Source of the DNA: Moniliophthora roreri
Lineage: Eukaryota; Basidiomycota; Agaricomycetes; Agaricales; Marasmiaceae
Length of the DNA: 64,000 nt
NCBI GenBank assembly: GCA_001466705.2
Contig: LATX02000196.1
Span: 310,001 to 374,000 of the forward strand
Direction of reading: 5' to 3'
Numbering within the stretch: the stretch's first letter is position 1; each line of letters starts with the position of its first letter. Shown one piece after another: positions 22,486 through 34,449 of the stretch. A program made the translations under genes and the position numbers. The notes beneath the pieces were generated by a model. It was not told the DNA's origin. It saw nothing but the letters and a program-made list of their open reading frames with translations, and did not search any database.

Positions 22486-24205
22486 ATGGCAAACTTAGAA
22501 AAGACCCAACTTTATTTGTTTTACATTACTTTTGAATCAGAACACTTTAATATGACACAAGATAATGGGTAATAAGAACTAGAGTGAGCCCAGTCTGCTA
22601 GTCATTGCCTTAGAGAAGCTATAGTGCATTGGAAAGTACAAAGAGCTATATGATATGCTATACAGAGATGTCTAAGCTGTACTTTCTGACTTATCTATCC
22701 AAAGCGGATCACTCCCGAAACCTAGGGAACCTAACTATGGCCCAATGAACACATTGGCTAGTTAACCAAGCTCTCAAAGTGCTATCAATGGGATTTTAAT
22801 TTTATTTCAACTTTCTATAAGATCTGCAAAGTGCAATGCACAGTCAAACAGTATAGAGGTACTCAAAAGAGACATCAAAACAGAAGAACGACTCAGACAG
22901 GAACAATCAAAGAACAATCCTCCTCTAAAGTCAATATACAGATCAAAGTCAAAGTGGATAATCTCTTAATAAAGAGTTTGGTGGCAAAACATACAAAATA
23001 ACATAAAGTGTGAAGTAACCTCAGAAGCTTGAAGACTACTTTCATAGGACTGAAGTTACTTAATAGACAGACACAATGAGACATACAAATAATATCTAAT
23101 GCATAAGAAGTCCTAACTAAGACCAAGAATGCATTATCAAAGGAGATAGGAACAATAACAGCATGTTCTGGCCTTGGAAACTTTGGCATCTAGGTCTCTG
23201 CCAACATTCAGATGCTAGAAAGAGAAATACTGTAAGAAATGGGACAGATACAACCATCCACTCATAGATACCTGATGTAGAAAAGAGAAAATACAAATTA
23301 TAGAGTCCAGAACACCTGGAGACATAGATACCTGCACAGATATGGTCAGATACTCTAGTGGCCAGACTCTGTGACATCCGAATATTCTCTCTTTTAGCAT
23401 CTCAGTCACTTGTTTATTATTTTCTGAATTATCAGACATTATTTATATCTTTCTGTAGATATATTCTATGGACCATATATAAGAACAGCTAGATATTCAT
23501 GTATACTCAAGTAACTCTGCCCCCTCTGATTGTGAATACATGATGAGTTTGTTTGGTGTATAATTTTGTGTGCCATTCTAGTTTTGCTTCCTCACTTCAG
23601 GCCCTGGAGATTGGTCCTGAGTGACTCCAGAGAGATAGACATCTGATAATGAACTTGCATCATAAGAGATAAGAGTAACATCTTGAGTGCATTGTAGCAC
23701 TTTTCTAAGAGACACTTTATACCAAGAAGGAGCCTTGGGCACTTGGAGTGTGGCCTGTGTTGGGTATCAGGTTGTGACACACTTAGAATCTTAGCAAGAG
23801 GTGTGCCTGCACTGAACTCTTTGTAGAAATTGGTCTAGAACCTTTTCCAGTACACTGTGTACTGTAGTTGTCTTAAAGAAGTCTTGAACTCCATAGGGTC
23901 AGACTATATCGGCTATTGAGTCTTTGTATGGGACTGTAGCTCTTGTGTTTGTGCTTTGTGCACTGTGTTCTTTGTGTTTTGTGTGTATGTTTGTGAAATA
24001 AACCCATTTTTAAACCCATCTATACTCCTTTGGAGGTGAACACTTCAAAGTAGACCACTTCAATAAGAGAGAATCAATCTAGCTAAGGGTTTTGTTGGCA
24101 TTCTAAGTGCAGCAACTCTGATCACATCAATCCACACTTGCACAACAAACTGAGTTAGACTTTTGGAGGTTATCTTTTGGGTAGTTTTCCACTAGTCTTA
24201 TCTTA
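22486..24205 (+). repeat. Right ~1.7-kb direct repeat (LTR-like)
   Basis: Partner of 16871-18582. Immediately upstream is TTAGTTGGGGGGAGA, a polypurine tract of the kind that precedes a 3' LTR on the plus strand. The pair encloses about 3.9 kb whose plus strand has no gag-pol. The whole element is about 7.3 kb with unusually long terminal repeats, so it resembles a large non-autonomous (LARD-type) LTR element. Confidence 0.7.
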
Positions 24206-24611
24206 GACAAATTAACGAGAAGAGCATGAACAAGACCTCTGGGAGCTGTGGGAACAACTAGGTGAAGGGGACCTGTAGCCAAGTCAAGAGTGAGAGCAAG
24301 AGCAAGATTGAGTATAAATCAGTGCAGGGGAATGGAGGGACCTGAAACAGCCACTGCTGTAGTAAGAACACTCATTCTCAAAGCAATAATTGTCATCACC
24401 AAAAACTGCAGCTGTGAGAAGACAGATGAGAAGTAGACTGTTCTTCAAGATGAGCATCATAACTATGTCAATAAATATTGGAATCCTGCAAGACATGAAT
24501 GAGTGGATAGCCAAAAACAGCATTTACTGTCAGTATGGGAGCCAGAGGCAAGAGGTGTAGTTCAGAGTGCGCTGTCAAAGGGGCTACCATGGCAACATGC
24601 TTGGACTTGGA

Positions 24612-26392
24612 CTATATAAGCTCAAGAATCTTGTTGAACAGCACCTCACAGTTGCCATTCTCTTTGCTATACTTAGCAGCAATGACACCATCCTCAGGTA
24701 CAATAGAATGATACAGGAAGGCCAATGGAGAGAGGCTAGTACAGCTCTTTTTGTCATACCAATGATCACAAGACATGAAGAAGGTGTGGCAGCAGAAACA
24801 ACCCTGGCAAGTCCTCAGCACCTCACATTCAGGGTTCTGGATAGGCATCCCATTGCCTGAATGTTTACTGTCCAGCACCTTGTAACCCAAGAATGATTGC
24901 TGAGAGTTATAAGAAGAGGAGGCACTGAAGGGCTGTTTCTTTGCATAAGCCTTCATTGTCACCTCCATCTGTGCCCTCATAATAGTGTGAGTGCTAGCAA
25001 CCCAACATCTGAATGGCTCATCCAGACAAAGGACAGCCTCTGACCAAATCTTGTAAGTACTATCAGAGAGCACATCTTTATCAGGCATGTAATCTGCAAA
25101 CTGGGGCAGCATGTGTGACTGTATGAGAATCTTCAGCACTTCATTGGCACAGTGATACTGAGTACCTCAAAGGGCCTGATTGAGCTCTCAGACATTTGCA
25201 AAGTATTCCAAGGACTGGTTTGAACCTTGATGCATGCTATCCAGGCAACAGCCAGCATCTCAAGCCTACTGATGTCCCACAACAAGATCTTTCAACAACA
25301 CCACAAAGGGAGAGGATGATTCCTGCCAATCCAGTGCCATCAGGTTATTACACATTGCAAGCAACAATGTCTCTGTGGTATGGTGGTAGAAGATAGAGAG
25401 AAAGGCAGACTTTTTATCATAATCATCAGTGATCTTCTTGTGTTTAAGAAAGGCCTTGGTGAGATGATAAACCTGGATGAATTGTTCAAGCAAAATGAAT
25501 TTGGTGGTTACTGTAGGTAGCTTTGAGAACCTGCCATTCACAATAGGGCCAGAAGTCGATGACATAACACAATTGCAGGAATGGGTGGATGAGCCAGAAG
25601 ATGTCCATGAATAATGAGAAACAGAAGGTGAGACAGTGTTATGTTACTTGCACAGCAACGTCAACTTCAACTACTTATGAAAGGTAGAACCCTTTGCAAG
25701 TATTGTACAAGTTCAAGTTAGAGTTCGTTCAGTGGATACTGAAGTTCAGAGATCCTCGATCATAGGCAATGACACAAGTAGTATTAACTAGGTCAAGCTG
25801 AGGACTTCAGAGTCCTAGCCTGAGCACTTAAATATGTTACAACCTGTCATGTAGTCTACATTATACAAACATCCGATGACTACGATGATATGGTAATAAA
25901 TACCGACAGAGTCAGGATATAGCTAAGTGTTCGTAACATTCTTGATAGGGAAATAGGGGCTAGGAAGGTGTACTAAGTCCGATGGAATAAGAAGCATAAA
26001 CATAATAAGGAAATGGGGGCTAGGAAGGTGTACTTGTCCGATCAGAAGGGGAAGCATAGAGACAGGGTAGAAAAAACGTAACAGACAGTGGTTCTGGTAG
26101 TATCAGATGTCAGCAGATTGATAGTGGGTGTGGTGACAACAGCAGGCAAAGGAGCAAGAGCAGGAGATGCTGAACATGACACACCCTCAGATGCATCAGA
26201 TGTGGAAGATGAGGAACAAGCAAGATCAGGTGAAACAACAATCACAGATTCTATAGAACCCAATTGTCTGTTGGTGGAGGGAAAGTTGTTCAATGATGGG
26301 TTGAGCCTGTTAGAGGAACGAACAGGCCCCAGAGGCAGGGAACTACCACAACTGTGAGCCACAGTGCTGTCCAAAAACCAGTCAGTGTACAT
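24612..26392 (-). pseudogene. Unrecognised retroelement-style ORF on the minus strand, split by a solo LTR
   Basis: The segment at 26392-26088 (Ser/Thr/Pro-rich, ending LLTSDTTRTT) continues in the same frame into 25620-25266 (MSSTSGPIVNGRFSKL, then LLEQFIQVYHLTKAFLKH) once the LTR at 25637-26083 and one copy of its target duplication are skipped. Further left are stops, then a 175-codon block (MLKILIQSHMLPQFADYM..., with CQGCFCCHTFFMSCDHWYDKKSC). It is gag-like in position and composition, but I cannot assign a family. Multiple in-frame stops show decay even without the LTR. Confidence 0.45.
25637..26083 (-). mobile_element. Solo LTR of the gypsy-1 family
   Basis: 447 bp. Read on the minus strand it starts TGTTACG and ends TTGCTGTGCAAGTAACATAACA-like sequence that matches the end of the LTR at 1532-2018. 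It is flanked on both sides by GACAG (25632-25636 and 26084-26088), a perfect 5-bp target duplication. That means the internal part was lost by LTR-LTR recombination. It contains an internal ~57-bp tandem duplication around GGGGCTAGGAAGGTGTAC (near 25947-26062). Confidence 0.9.
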
Positions 26393-26636
26393 GGTTCACA
26401 GGGATGACAAGAAAGGAGAAGAATAAAGAGAACACAACAGGAAAGTTGGCATGACAGGGATGTATGCACTAGGCAAATAACAGGAATGTGAAAAGGCTCA
26501 ACACCGAGCAACCTAAACAGAGGCATGATGTGTAGACAATAAGAAAACATCCAAGAGCAACACCCACAATGTGGCCAGAGCAGAAGCATGCAAGCTTCAA
26601 ATAAATAGTGACTGTGAGGGTTCAGAGTAATAGCAA

Positions 26637-26722
26637 GGAAAAAGAGAAAGAGAAAGAGAAAGAGAAAGAGAAAGAGAAAGAGAAAGAGAAAGAGAAAGAG
26701 AAAGAGAAAGAGAAAGAGAAAA
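26637..26722. repeat. (GAGAAA)n microsatellite
   Basis: About 14 nearly perfect copies of a 6-bp purine unit. On the minus strand it reads as a long Leu-Phe or Ser-Leu repeat, which is a by-product and not a protein. Confidence 0.95.
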
Positions 26723-29684
26723 GGTGAATGAAGACACAAGACAGGATGTATATAACAGAAAGCTGTTAAAGAAAAGTGTAAACTCACACTGAAGGTAACA
26801 GGTAACTGGCATGTTCTTTAAGAGATGATACTAGCTAGTACAATATGATGGTAGTAAGAGTAGAAGAACTAACTATATGTAAGTGTCCTTGAGAGCCTGA
26901 TATAGCATGAGCATGAGAGCCTAAGCATGACTGTGGCATAAGGTACAGCATATGCTTACAACAGTGCTATTTGAGAGACTGATTGATTCATTGACAACTA
27001 GTGCTTAAGCTGTGTGTATACACAGGTCTGTATTCTGCACTAAATTAGGAATTAGATGCACAAATGCACTGCTATGCATGTTGTGAAATAGTGTTTTGGC
27101 ATACTCAGACTCATTTCAGTTGTTTTTCACACCTTTCTTACATATCCTGTCTCCCAGATATTATACAAATTCTATTATCATACATGTTTTACTTATAAAA
27201 TACAAAACCTACTATAAAAGCTGTATTTACTCTTACCTATAGACAATTCAATTTACTCTTCTTTGTCTCCCCAAAATCACCAATTCACAACAATGCATCT
27301 GTGCCAAAAATGGAGCACATTACCAATGGGCACTTAGCCTAATAAGATGGAAATCATCATAACCTCCAAGGCTCCATCACACCAGGTATGCCTGGTCCAC
27401 CTTCAGGCTTCTGACCACCTGGTTTCCCACCAGGGATGGCTCTTCTCTCCCCCTCACTTCAGTGGACTTTTGCCTGGGTGTAACTTAAGCTTTTTTCTCT
27501 ATGGACAAGGTCTGACTTAAATTCTCCAGCTTCCAACCACCACAATAAACTTTGTTGAGGCACACAACAACACAGGCTACCTCCAGGCATTTGCTACAAT
27601 CTCTTCCTTGTCACATCACTACCTTGTATTTTGTCTCTTGTCAAGAATCTCCATTGTCAGCATGCCATGTAATTTGGTTGGGCAAAGGCTCATTGGTGCA
27701 AAACCAAGGTGGCTTTACATTGTATTCTTTAAATTTGTGCATTGTACCATCAACTATGTAAATGGTGTGTTGAGAGAGAATGGAGACAGTAGTTATGAGT
27801 TCAGATTTATCCAGATTCATTCTTTATCTGTTTTTCACTTGGGGGGATTTTTGGCCATTATGGAATTTTCTCCCACAAAAGTGAATGTGATCCATCATGA
27901 TGTACAAACACAAGTTCACCCATGTTTCCTCTTTTATGGCAACACTCTAAGTCTCTGCCCTACATACACTTCTATGTGATAATTTCAGTGTCCTCAGGCT
28001 TTTTTTCCTCTAACAAGACCTCTTTGATACAGAAAATAAATAGAATAAAAAGAATTGATAACTGTAAAATGCACATCACGTTCAGTTTTGTGGGAAGATT
28101 TTCCATCATCACACTTGGCTCAAATTTTCTTCATTTCATAATATCATATTTGTAATCTGGCCTTGTGGAATTATATCCCTTTTGTCATTGTATTCAATAG
28201 ACAATGCTTTTTCTTAGCATACCTCAGATCTATTGCATATTTACTCTTTCTGCATGATAATCTCAGCATCCTCAGGCTTTTTTTAACAAGTGTTCTTTGA
28301 TACATACATAAAATGATGACTGTAGCAAATGCATGTCACATTGTGGGAAAATTTTCTACCATCACACTTGGCTTAAATTCTCTTCATTTAAATTATCACA
28401 TGGGATTGGGCCTCATTGAGGTGGGAGCTGAACCTGAAGTAGATACTTGCATAAAATCTATACTACATCTATACTACACAAAAATACAAGGCAGAGACAT
28501 AAGATTTTTCTGGAATAAAGAATTTTCCAGCTCCAGAGGGATGTAGTAGGATAACAGATAAGATTGCTCAGATCCCTCAAAGCACATGACACTCTGAATA
28601 GCTTTGTATACAGCCTACTATAAACATGGGTGCCTGCTCATCGCCCTCCCTCCAGTGGGCTCCTTGCAGGCCCATATTACTGCTCAAAAATCTTAATATG
28701 GTGGCTCATATTAAGTAACAAGTGATGAAGCCAGAGATGTACAATTCCAGATACAAACACAGACATGACAAGAAAGTGAAAATAGACAAGATTACCCATG
28801 AGGCACATGAGGTTATACATATATGGGTATTTACTAATGTTGATAATCTGGCTCATGCAAGTCTTGTCATATACAGCTGAACCTTCAGGTTCAGCAATAA
28901 GGCCTGCTTCGCTCTGTATGCAGCAGAAGGCGAGATTTGATTTGAACATGAACCATGAGAAAGTGTGTCACACCTACTTAATATATCCACGTGGTGAACC
29001 CAGTAATAAAGTAACATATTGAAAAAAAAAACTGAACTCATTCCTGTCGGCAGCTCACACTGGCCCAATCCCAACAAGTACAGTGAGATGTGCTCAACTC
29101 ACATTTGTAACAAGTACTTGCTGTAAACCTTGTGAAGGTTGTAGAAGAGTGCAATGTGCAGTAGAGTCAATGTAAATTGATCTAAGAAATGTAGCTACAT
29201 ATAGATATGCTTTTATAATAGTCCTAAGAATAATTTCTGTGGATAAACAGTGAAACCTAGTAAGCTATGGATGTAAGCTACTGAATACTTGTGAGACAAA
29301 GTATCTAAGTATAATGTGTCTTGGTGAGATGCAATACAATCATCAGTCAGCAAGTGGAGAGATACATGTGTAGTACATGAGTTTTACTCTATTGTGCCTA
29401 GTGCTACAATACTGCTACTGGACGAGGGAGTGCACCTATGACTATAGTGCAAGCTCCAAGAGAAGTGTAAGCTCTGAGAGAATACTTAAGAGTACTTCTC
29501 CATAGCTCTGAAGTTGATCACAGACGCAAGTAATACAATAAGTAATCTATCTACTTTTGTATAATACAGTTATTGTGCTTCAACAGTGTGGGTAGTGTAC
29601 CAGATCTCTTTTTCTTTCTTCATGAATCACGCATGCTGACATCCTTATCACCCTTGTATCGCCCACAAAAAGGTATCTGTCGAA
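26723..29684. other. AT-rich, CpG-poor region without a supported gene
   Basis: Only short ORFs in several frames, none with a recognisable motif or consistent splice pattern. The stretch contains a GCTGAACC-TTCA-GGTTCAGC perfect hairpin at 28876-28895. It ends at a sharp change in base composition near 29.65 kb, where CpG becomes frequent. Confidence 0.5.
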
Positions 29685-29818
29685 TCCAATTCATCAAACC
29701 TCATGTTGGCCTCATGTTGACTGACATCTAAAATATAAAATGCTGTAGCATCGTGTTCCCCACGACGCACCTTGCCTTTTCACCACCACCATCTCGCTCA
29801 CCCCGCAAAACGCTGGAA

Positions 29819-31925
29819 ATGAGTTTCAACAATTCGTCGCAAATCCTCATCACGGGTGAAAACACTATCAACCATGTTCAAGGGAATCAAGTCAACGGCA
29901 CAATCAATGCGGATACCGTCAACTTCAACACTGGTCAGGAGGTAGTGAACCGTACTGTCAACGACGAGGTGAGCATAGTAATTGTTCTACTGATCGTTTG
30001 GTGCACTAACTGGAATCTTTCAAAGTTTCGATACGTGAGACGTGGAGACATGATTACGCTGAAGGAGATACACTCTGAGGAGATTGCAGATTGGGAATGG
30101 GAACGGAAATATGGGAAGGTGACCGGCAAGCACAAAGCCTGGAGAACGACATGTACTGTCGAGATATATCCCAACCGGCAAACCAAGTTCACGGCCGTGA
30201 TGTATGAGGGCGAAGATGCAGAATGTGTTTGGGAGAAAGAGTTTGAGAAGTTTACACGTACCAGGTACGCTTCACTACGTCGTCCTCAAGGTCATAAGTT
30301 GTCACTGACAGTGATTTGAAGAAATTCACTTGTCGCTCAACTCTTTGGCATCAATCGCTCGGTGATCCCAATGTTGATCTTTCATGATGGTACAACTCAC
30401 TTTATGCTTTCCCTCGACGGCACATCCTGACAGTACCCATAGAACTGATCCCCCTGGCACACTTTTTCAACGAAGAATCAATCTGGATGCATGTCTACAT
30501 TGAACATCTGAGGGTCAGTCCGGATCCCCACTCTCGTCTCAACTTGTTGAACTAATGCCGTTTGGCTTCTCCAGATCAACATGGAATGCAGCCTGAATCA
30601 TTTATGGATGAACACGACCAGCAGTGTACTTTTCAGTGGGCCTGATGGTCCTCCTGTTCCGGTTTTTTGGTCGTGTGCAGTCAAGTCTATTGTTGTCCCT
30701 ACCACTATTGACATGTTGAAAGACGACACTTGCTTGAGGTTCTTCATCAATTTCGGGTCGAGTTTAGATAATATCGTTCTGCGGTGTGCATATATGGGTT
30801 ACAGATCCCCCTATCTCAACAATCTGGTTCCAGCAACGGCAGAAGACCACCAATCCAAGGATTCCGACCATCCCAACTGGAGATCATCGACGCATCCTTA
30901 TCTCTACTTCCTTTGGTGGAATACACCCGATCACCTCCCGATGAACGTCATAGGCGGGCTTCGGTTCGACACGGTCTACTCACCGTCAATGGAGGCTGTT
31001 GCAAGGTGGCCCCGAGGAGCTGGTTCATTATGGGGGTGGCAGTTGCATACGACAAGACTGGCGGAAGAAACAGTACTGGATGATGGGCTGACACGGTGAA
31101 TGATCTTGTAATTCCTGTGTTTGATTTGAGCTCAGGAATCCACAGCTTCCATTTGGATCTGACTCGAGGGGAAAAAGTTTATCTTCAAGCAAGGAGTAAG
31201 TGCCTCAAGCTCTGGCGAGGGTGGTTATCACAATCCTCCCGGATTTTTGATGCTATTGATAATATGGAGAGGAAGGAAAACTTCTGTATGTTCCCTCCAC
31301 TGTCAGATATGTTACAAAAACTGACCTTTTCTTTCTCCCACCAGTTGTTGTTCTGCCAGTTCGCCTGAAGATACGATCCATCCGACGCCCCGCAGCTTCT
31401 CGCACCCTCCGGAATGATGAACATTCTGTTAAAGAAACCCCATCCACACCCATCTACCTTTTCCTTCATCCCCTCCCCATGTCAGTATCAGAATATGTGT
31501 CGTGGGTGGATGGACACTTCTATTTCTGGTCCTTTGACCCGACCGGTCAATCTCGGATGTCAGAGGAGGAGTGTGAGAGGTGGGGGCTACCGGTGCTCAC
31601 GGTATCCACTTGGTTAAACTCTGTTGAGCTGTACTCATGGTCCATCCATGTCTACACTGCCCTCCGAGACTGGCAAAAGGCTCGAGGCTTCGACCCCGCT
31701 ACCTCTGATTGGGCACGACACATGCATTGTCCAGAGTTTGAGATTCTTAGTAATTTGAGTCGAGTCAGGGAAGATCAAGGTCAGTTCGTATTAGTTACTC
31801 TGATTCACGCGCTGATCGATTATGATTATCAGAAGAAAAGAAAGCTAGCAGCTCGTGGTGGGAAGCATTTGCAGGGTCAGGGATCAGTGCATTCGGGATC
31901 CGGTTGTATGTACTGTTCATTTTGA
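29819..31925 (+). CDS. Host gene family member A (unknown function, 589 aa, 7 exons)
   Basis: Exons: 29819-29968, 30026-30264, 30322-30389, 30443-30513, 30575-31095, 31146-31285, 31345-31925. All joins keep frame and give 590 codons including the stop, with introns of 50-61 nt. The N-terminus (MSFNNSSQILITGENTINHV, then QGNQVNGTINADTVNF) is Asn/Gly/Gln-rich with alternating polar and hydrophobic residues. It resembles the short N-terminal motifs that precede NLR-type and other proteins in Agaricomycetes. The body carries RRGDMITLKEIHSEEIADWE, AVMYEGEDAE, LFGINRSVIPMLIFHDELIP, ATAEDHQSKDSDHPNW, FLHPLPMSVSEYVSWVDG and ALRDWQKARGFDPATSDWAR. I recognise the overall protein as an expanded Agaricales family from memory but know no function. 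No signal peptide or TM segment. The first intron is in frame, so it could also be read through. Confidence 0.85.
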
Positions 31926-32047
31926 TGTTATTCTATGTATGGACATGTCAGGACTCTATTCTGTATTTTCATGTTATTGGGGTAATAGGCCGTACGAGTA
32001 CAGCATAGTGTTATACGAATAGATTGTGATAAGCATTACTAAGAAGA

Positions 32048-33300
32048 CTACTCACAAAAAGACACTTCAAGCAAAGGCCTAAACGACGTCTGCTCATCCA
32101 GAAGCCCCGTCGGCAGTGGCTCGACATCTTGAAAGCTTATGGAGACAGGGCCTTTAGAACATTCCATAGCGAGTCCACTAAATAGCGTCGGTAAAAGCGT
32201 TGGGTTAAGAAGGTTCTCCGTTTTGTAGGTTTCCTGTCGAAGGAGTGAGGAAGACTCTGAGGTTGTGGAGCCAGAAGAGATGATATTCTCCAGTCAGCCC
32301 TACACAATATTAATCCCTTCCCTCACTAATATGCAAATATACATGTACAGAAGGCAAACGTCCCGACGGACGTCGTGCCCATCCACGTCAATGACGTCCC
32401 GTCCCACGGAAAGGTCTTTGTTCAAGGTCGTCACCTTCACTCTGTTTCATATACCGATGCCGCGAATAAGCGGAGGGGACACCACTTTGCTTTACAAGAC
32501 AAAGAGAATTCAAGGTTATAACTGACATCGGCATCGTCAGCCCATTCAATTTCAGAAGAAACTACAGCAAAATCAGTCATTTCAAAGCCTAATATCGCAC
32601 TCGAATGAAGGTACTTACATGCCCCCGACACCCTCAACACCCTCATGCTCGTCGGAGTCGTGTACATCAAATTCAGCGGTATGCTCTTCTTCAGCACCGG
32701 TCCAAGTACCAACACTCGGGTGTGTGTTCTGCACCGCTGGATCACGTAGTACTGCCATAAGTATTCCTGAGGTTGGTATGAAAAATGGGACGCGAGCAAA
32801 AGATAGAGTACGGGCGTCCTTCGTATCGATCGTGAGGCCTGACGGGCGAGGGCAGATGACAACTTGGTGATAATACTCGCATATCTATCTATACCCTGGC
32901 CGCGAATGTCTCGTCAGCAAACTGGAATCATAAATGAGACGGAAGATATGACTTACACCTCTCCCAAGTTCCAACAGCGACATTAGTGAGTCTTTTAACT
33001 GTCATTCCCTGTAGCCCTGAGTCTGGAAATCAGAGTTTGTGGTTTATTTGTCCATTCTGGGAGTAGTGGATATTCTGTCTCGATAAAGTTCGGGGTTACG
33101 AGTGTTGAGGAACGAGACGGGGTGCACCCATTCACCAACGCATATGGCTGCGATGACAAAGAAGGAATTGCTCGGTGTCTTGTGAAAGCAGAGTTATCAT
33201 TGGTCTCCAGGGATTGCGTTGAGAGGTTGCCTGCGTGCGGTTGTCTTCCAATGCCCGACCAGAGGATCATGGGATGGGATCAGAAATCGAGACGCCGGTC
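32048..33300 (-). CDS. Unrecognised spliced gene, convergent with family member A
   Basis: Minus-strand coding segments: LLPEWTNKPQTLISRLRATG (near 33010), TVKRLTNVAVGTWER (near 32970), HQVVICPRPSGLTIDTKDAR, then VGTWTGAEEEHTAEFDVHDS (32860-32640), TFPWDGTSLTWMGTTSVGTF (near 32390) and a C-terminus SGLAMECSKGPVSISFQDVE, PLPTGLLDEQTSFRPLLEVS, FCE-stop. The last piece is supported by an independent copy at 38032-38106 that keeps the same frame and stop. Internal exon joins are not all resolved, so intactness is uncertain. No family assigned. Confidence 0.45.
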
Positions 33301-33699
33301 TGTCATCGACCGGAGTTGGTAGATGTAGCTTGTAGTGAGTATTTAGCTTCGTGCGTGGGTTTGGTCCTGAGTTTCGTGGTTGTACGGGTGTTTGAAGGAG
33401 AACTAGGCATTTCTGTGAGCCAAACGGATTACTGAGGAAGATTACTAGTACACACCTGAAAGGGGAGGCAGAGGGATTATGATCATTTAAAAAACGAGAA
33501 CGAGTTGGGCGTTGATTAGAATGGATGAACGAGAAGTGAAAAGAGTGTTCGGGGTTGTTCGACTTGACGATATACGCGCGACGCGTTGACCCGCCCGCCC
33601 AGTGCTATAGCTATAGCAGACATTTGGGTTTTTACAGATAATGAATTCCAGATACAGTGGTGATACAACAGGCGAAAACATAAACAACACGCAGGTCTA

Positions 33700-33917
33700 G
33701 ATCAGGTGCGTCTTATATACCTTCATAAAAGAGAATAAGCTGCTCATTTCTACCCAGCGACGGCCACACTGATCGAGATACTTCTCAACGCAATCAGACA
33801 TGATCGTTAAGAATTCTGAATGAGTGTTGACTAATGCACAGACGGTTTCTGTTACAAGGATCAATGAGCGACGTCAGTTTTCACAAAGACCTAAACGTAC
33901 CAAGGAATGCTGAAGAT
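33700..33917 (-). pseudogene. Duplicated C-terminal fragment of POL1
   Basis: Encodes [20 protein letters not shown] and [20 protein letters not shown], almost the same as the end of POL1 at 38346-38480. The stop is altered (GTATATAAG instead of GTATAAG), which adds a few codons. A further intron and exon start are shared, then similarity ends. It lacks every catalytic part. Confidence 0.85.
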
Positions 33918-34449
33918 GAGATGAGAAAAAGCACGTCCCAAAGCCTTTCTGGAAAGCATCGGATGGCATAGCGATGCCTGTTGACCTCTAAATTCATGTC
34001 CCGAATTAAGAAAGCCAAGCATAGACCTTCAACTTACCACTAGTCAGCATCCCTGATCCCGGACTTGGTCTTAGCACGCGTGAAATGAATGCAAAAGATA
34101 ATAAGTCACTTTAGGAGGGAAATACACGAGCGACGGCGACGACGGTAAAGAAAAGGCCATCCCATGGCACCGCTTGGCGAGAGGCATCGAGCCTGAACAG
34201 AATCAACGCAGGACGGAAAAGACGGCGAACCGTTGATGACAGTGCGTACGGACAAAAGTACTATGGTTCAATTAAGGAGGTCAGCATGATATGGGAATGT
34301 ATAATCGGTAAGAGCTCACCGGCGATTGGACTAGAAAGTTACCTCCCTCAGACACGGTATATCTTCAAGGATCTTCCGTAGTCCAAATCGTTCAGGTTCC
34401 CTATCCGTGCAGCGCTCGTCAAAAAAGTTCCATCTTCATCCATTCTGCA
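33918..34449. other. Spacer, nothing recognised
   Basis: Higher CpG than the left part of the window. No ORF longer than about 60 codons and no repeat partner. It is probably the 3' flank of the minus-strand gene that follows. Confidence 0.4.

Larger units (their letters stand above)
29685..33917. repeat. Segmental duplication unit 1
   Basis: Shares order and sequence with 35698-38545: host-family gene with promoter, 3' end of a minus-strand gene, a spacer with ACGCGACGCGTTGACCCGCC, and the C-terminal end of POL1. Unit 1 keeps about 1.4 kb (roughly 32125-33515) that unit 2 lacks. The homology stops inside a POL1 exon (after GATGCTGA), so this unit is a partial copy of the POL1-side locus. 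Confidence 0.8.

Noticed and set aside
26290..26812. ORFs with long Leu-Phe or Ser-Leu repeats on the minus strand
   Set aside because: They are translations of the (GAGAAA)n microsatellite.
27552..28546. Cluster of 69-123-codon plus-strand ORFs
   Set aside because: AT-rich region, low-complexity hydrophobic translations and no shared features; likely chance.
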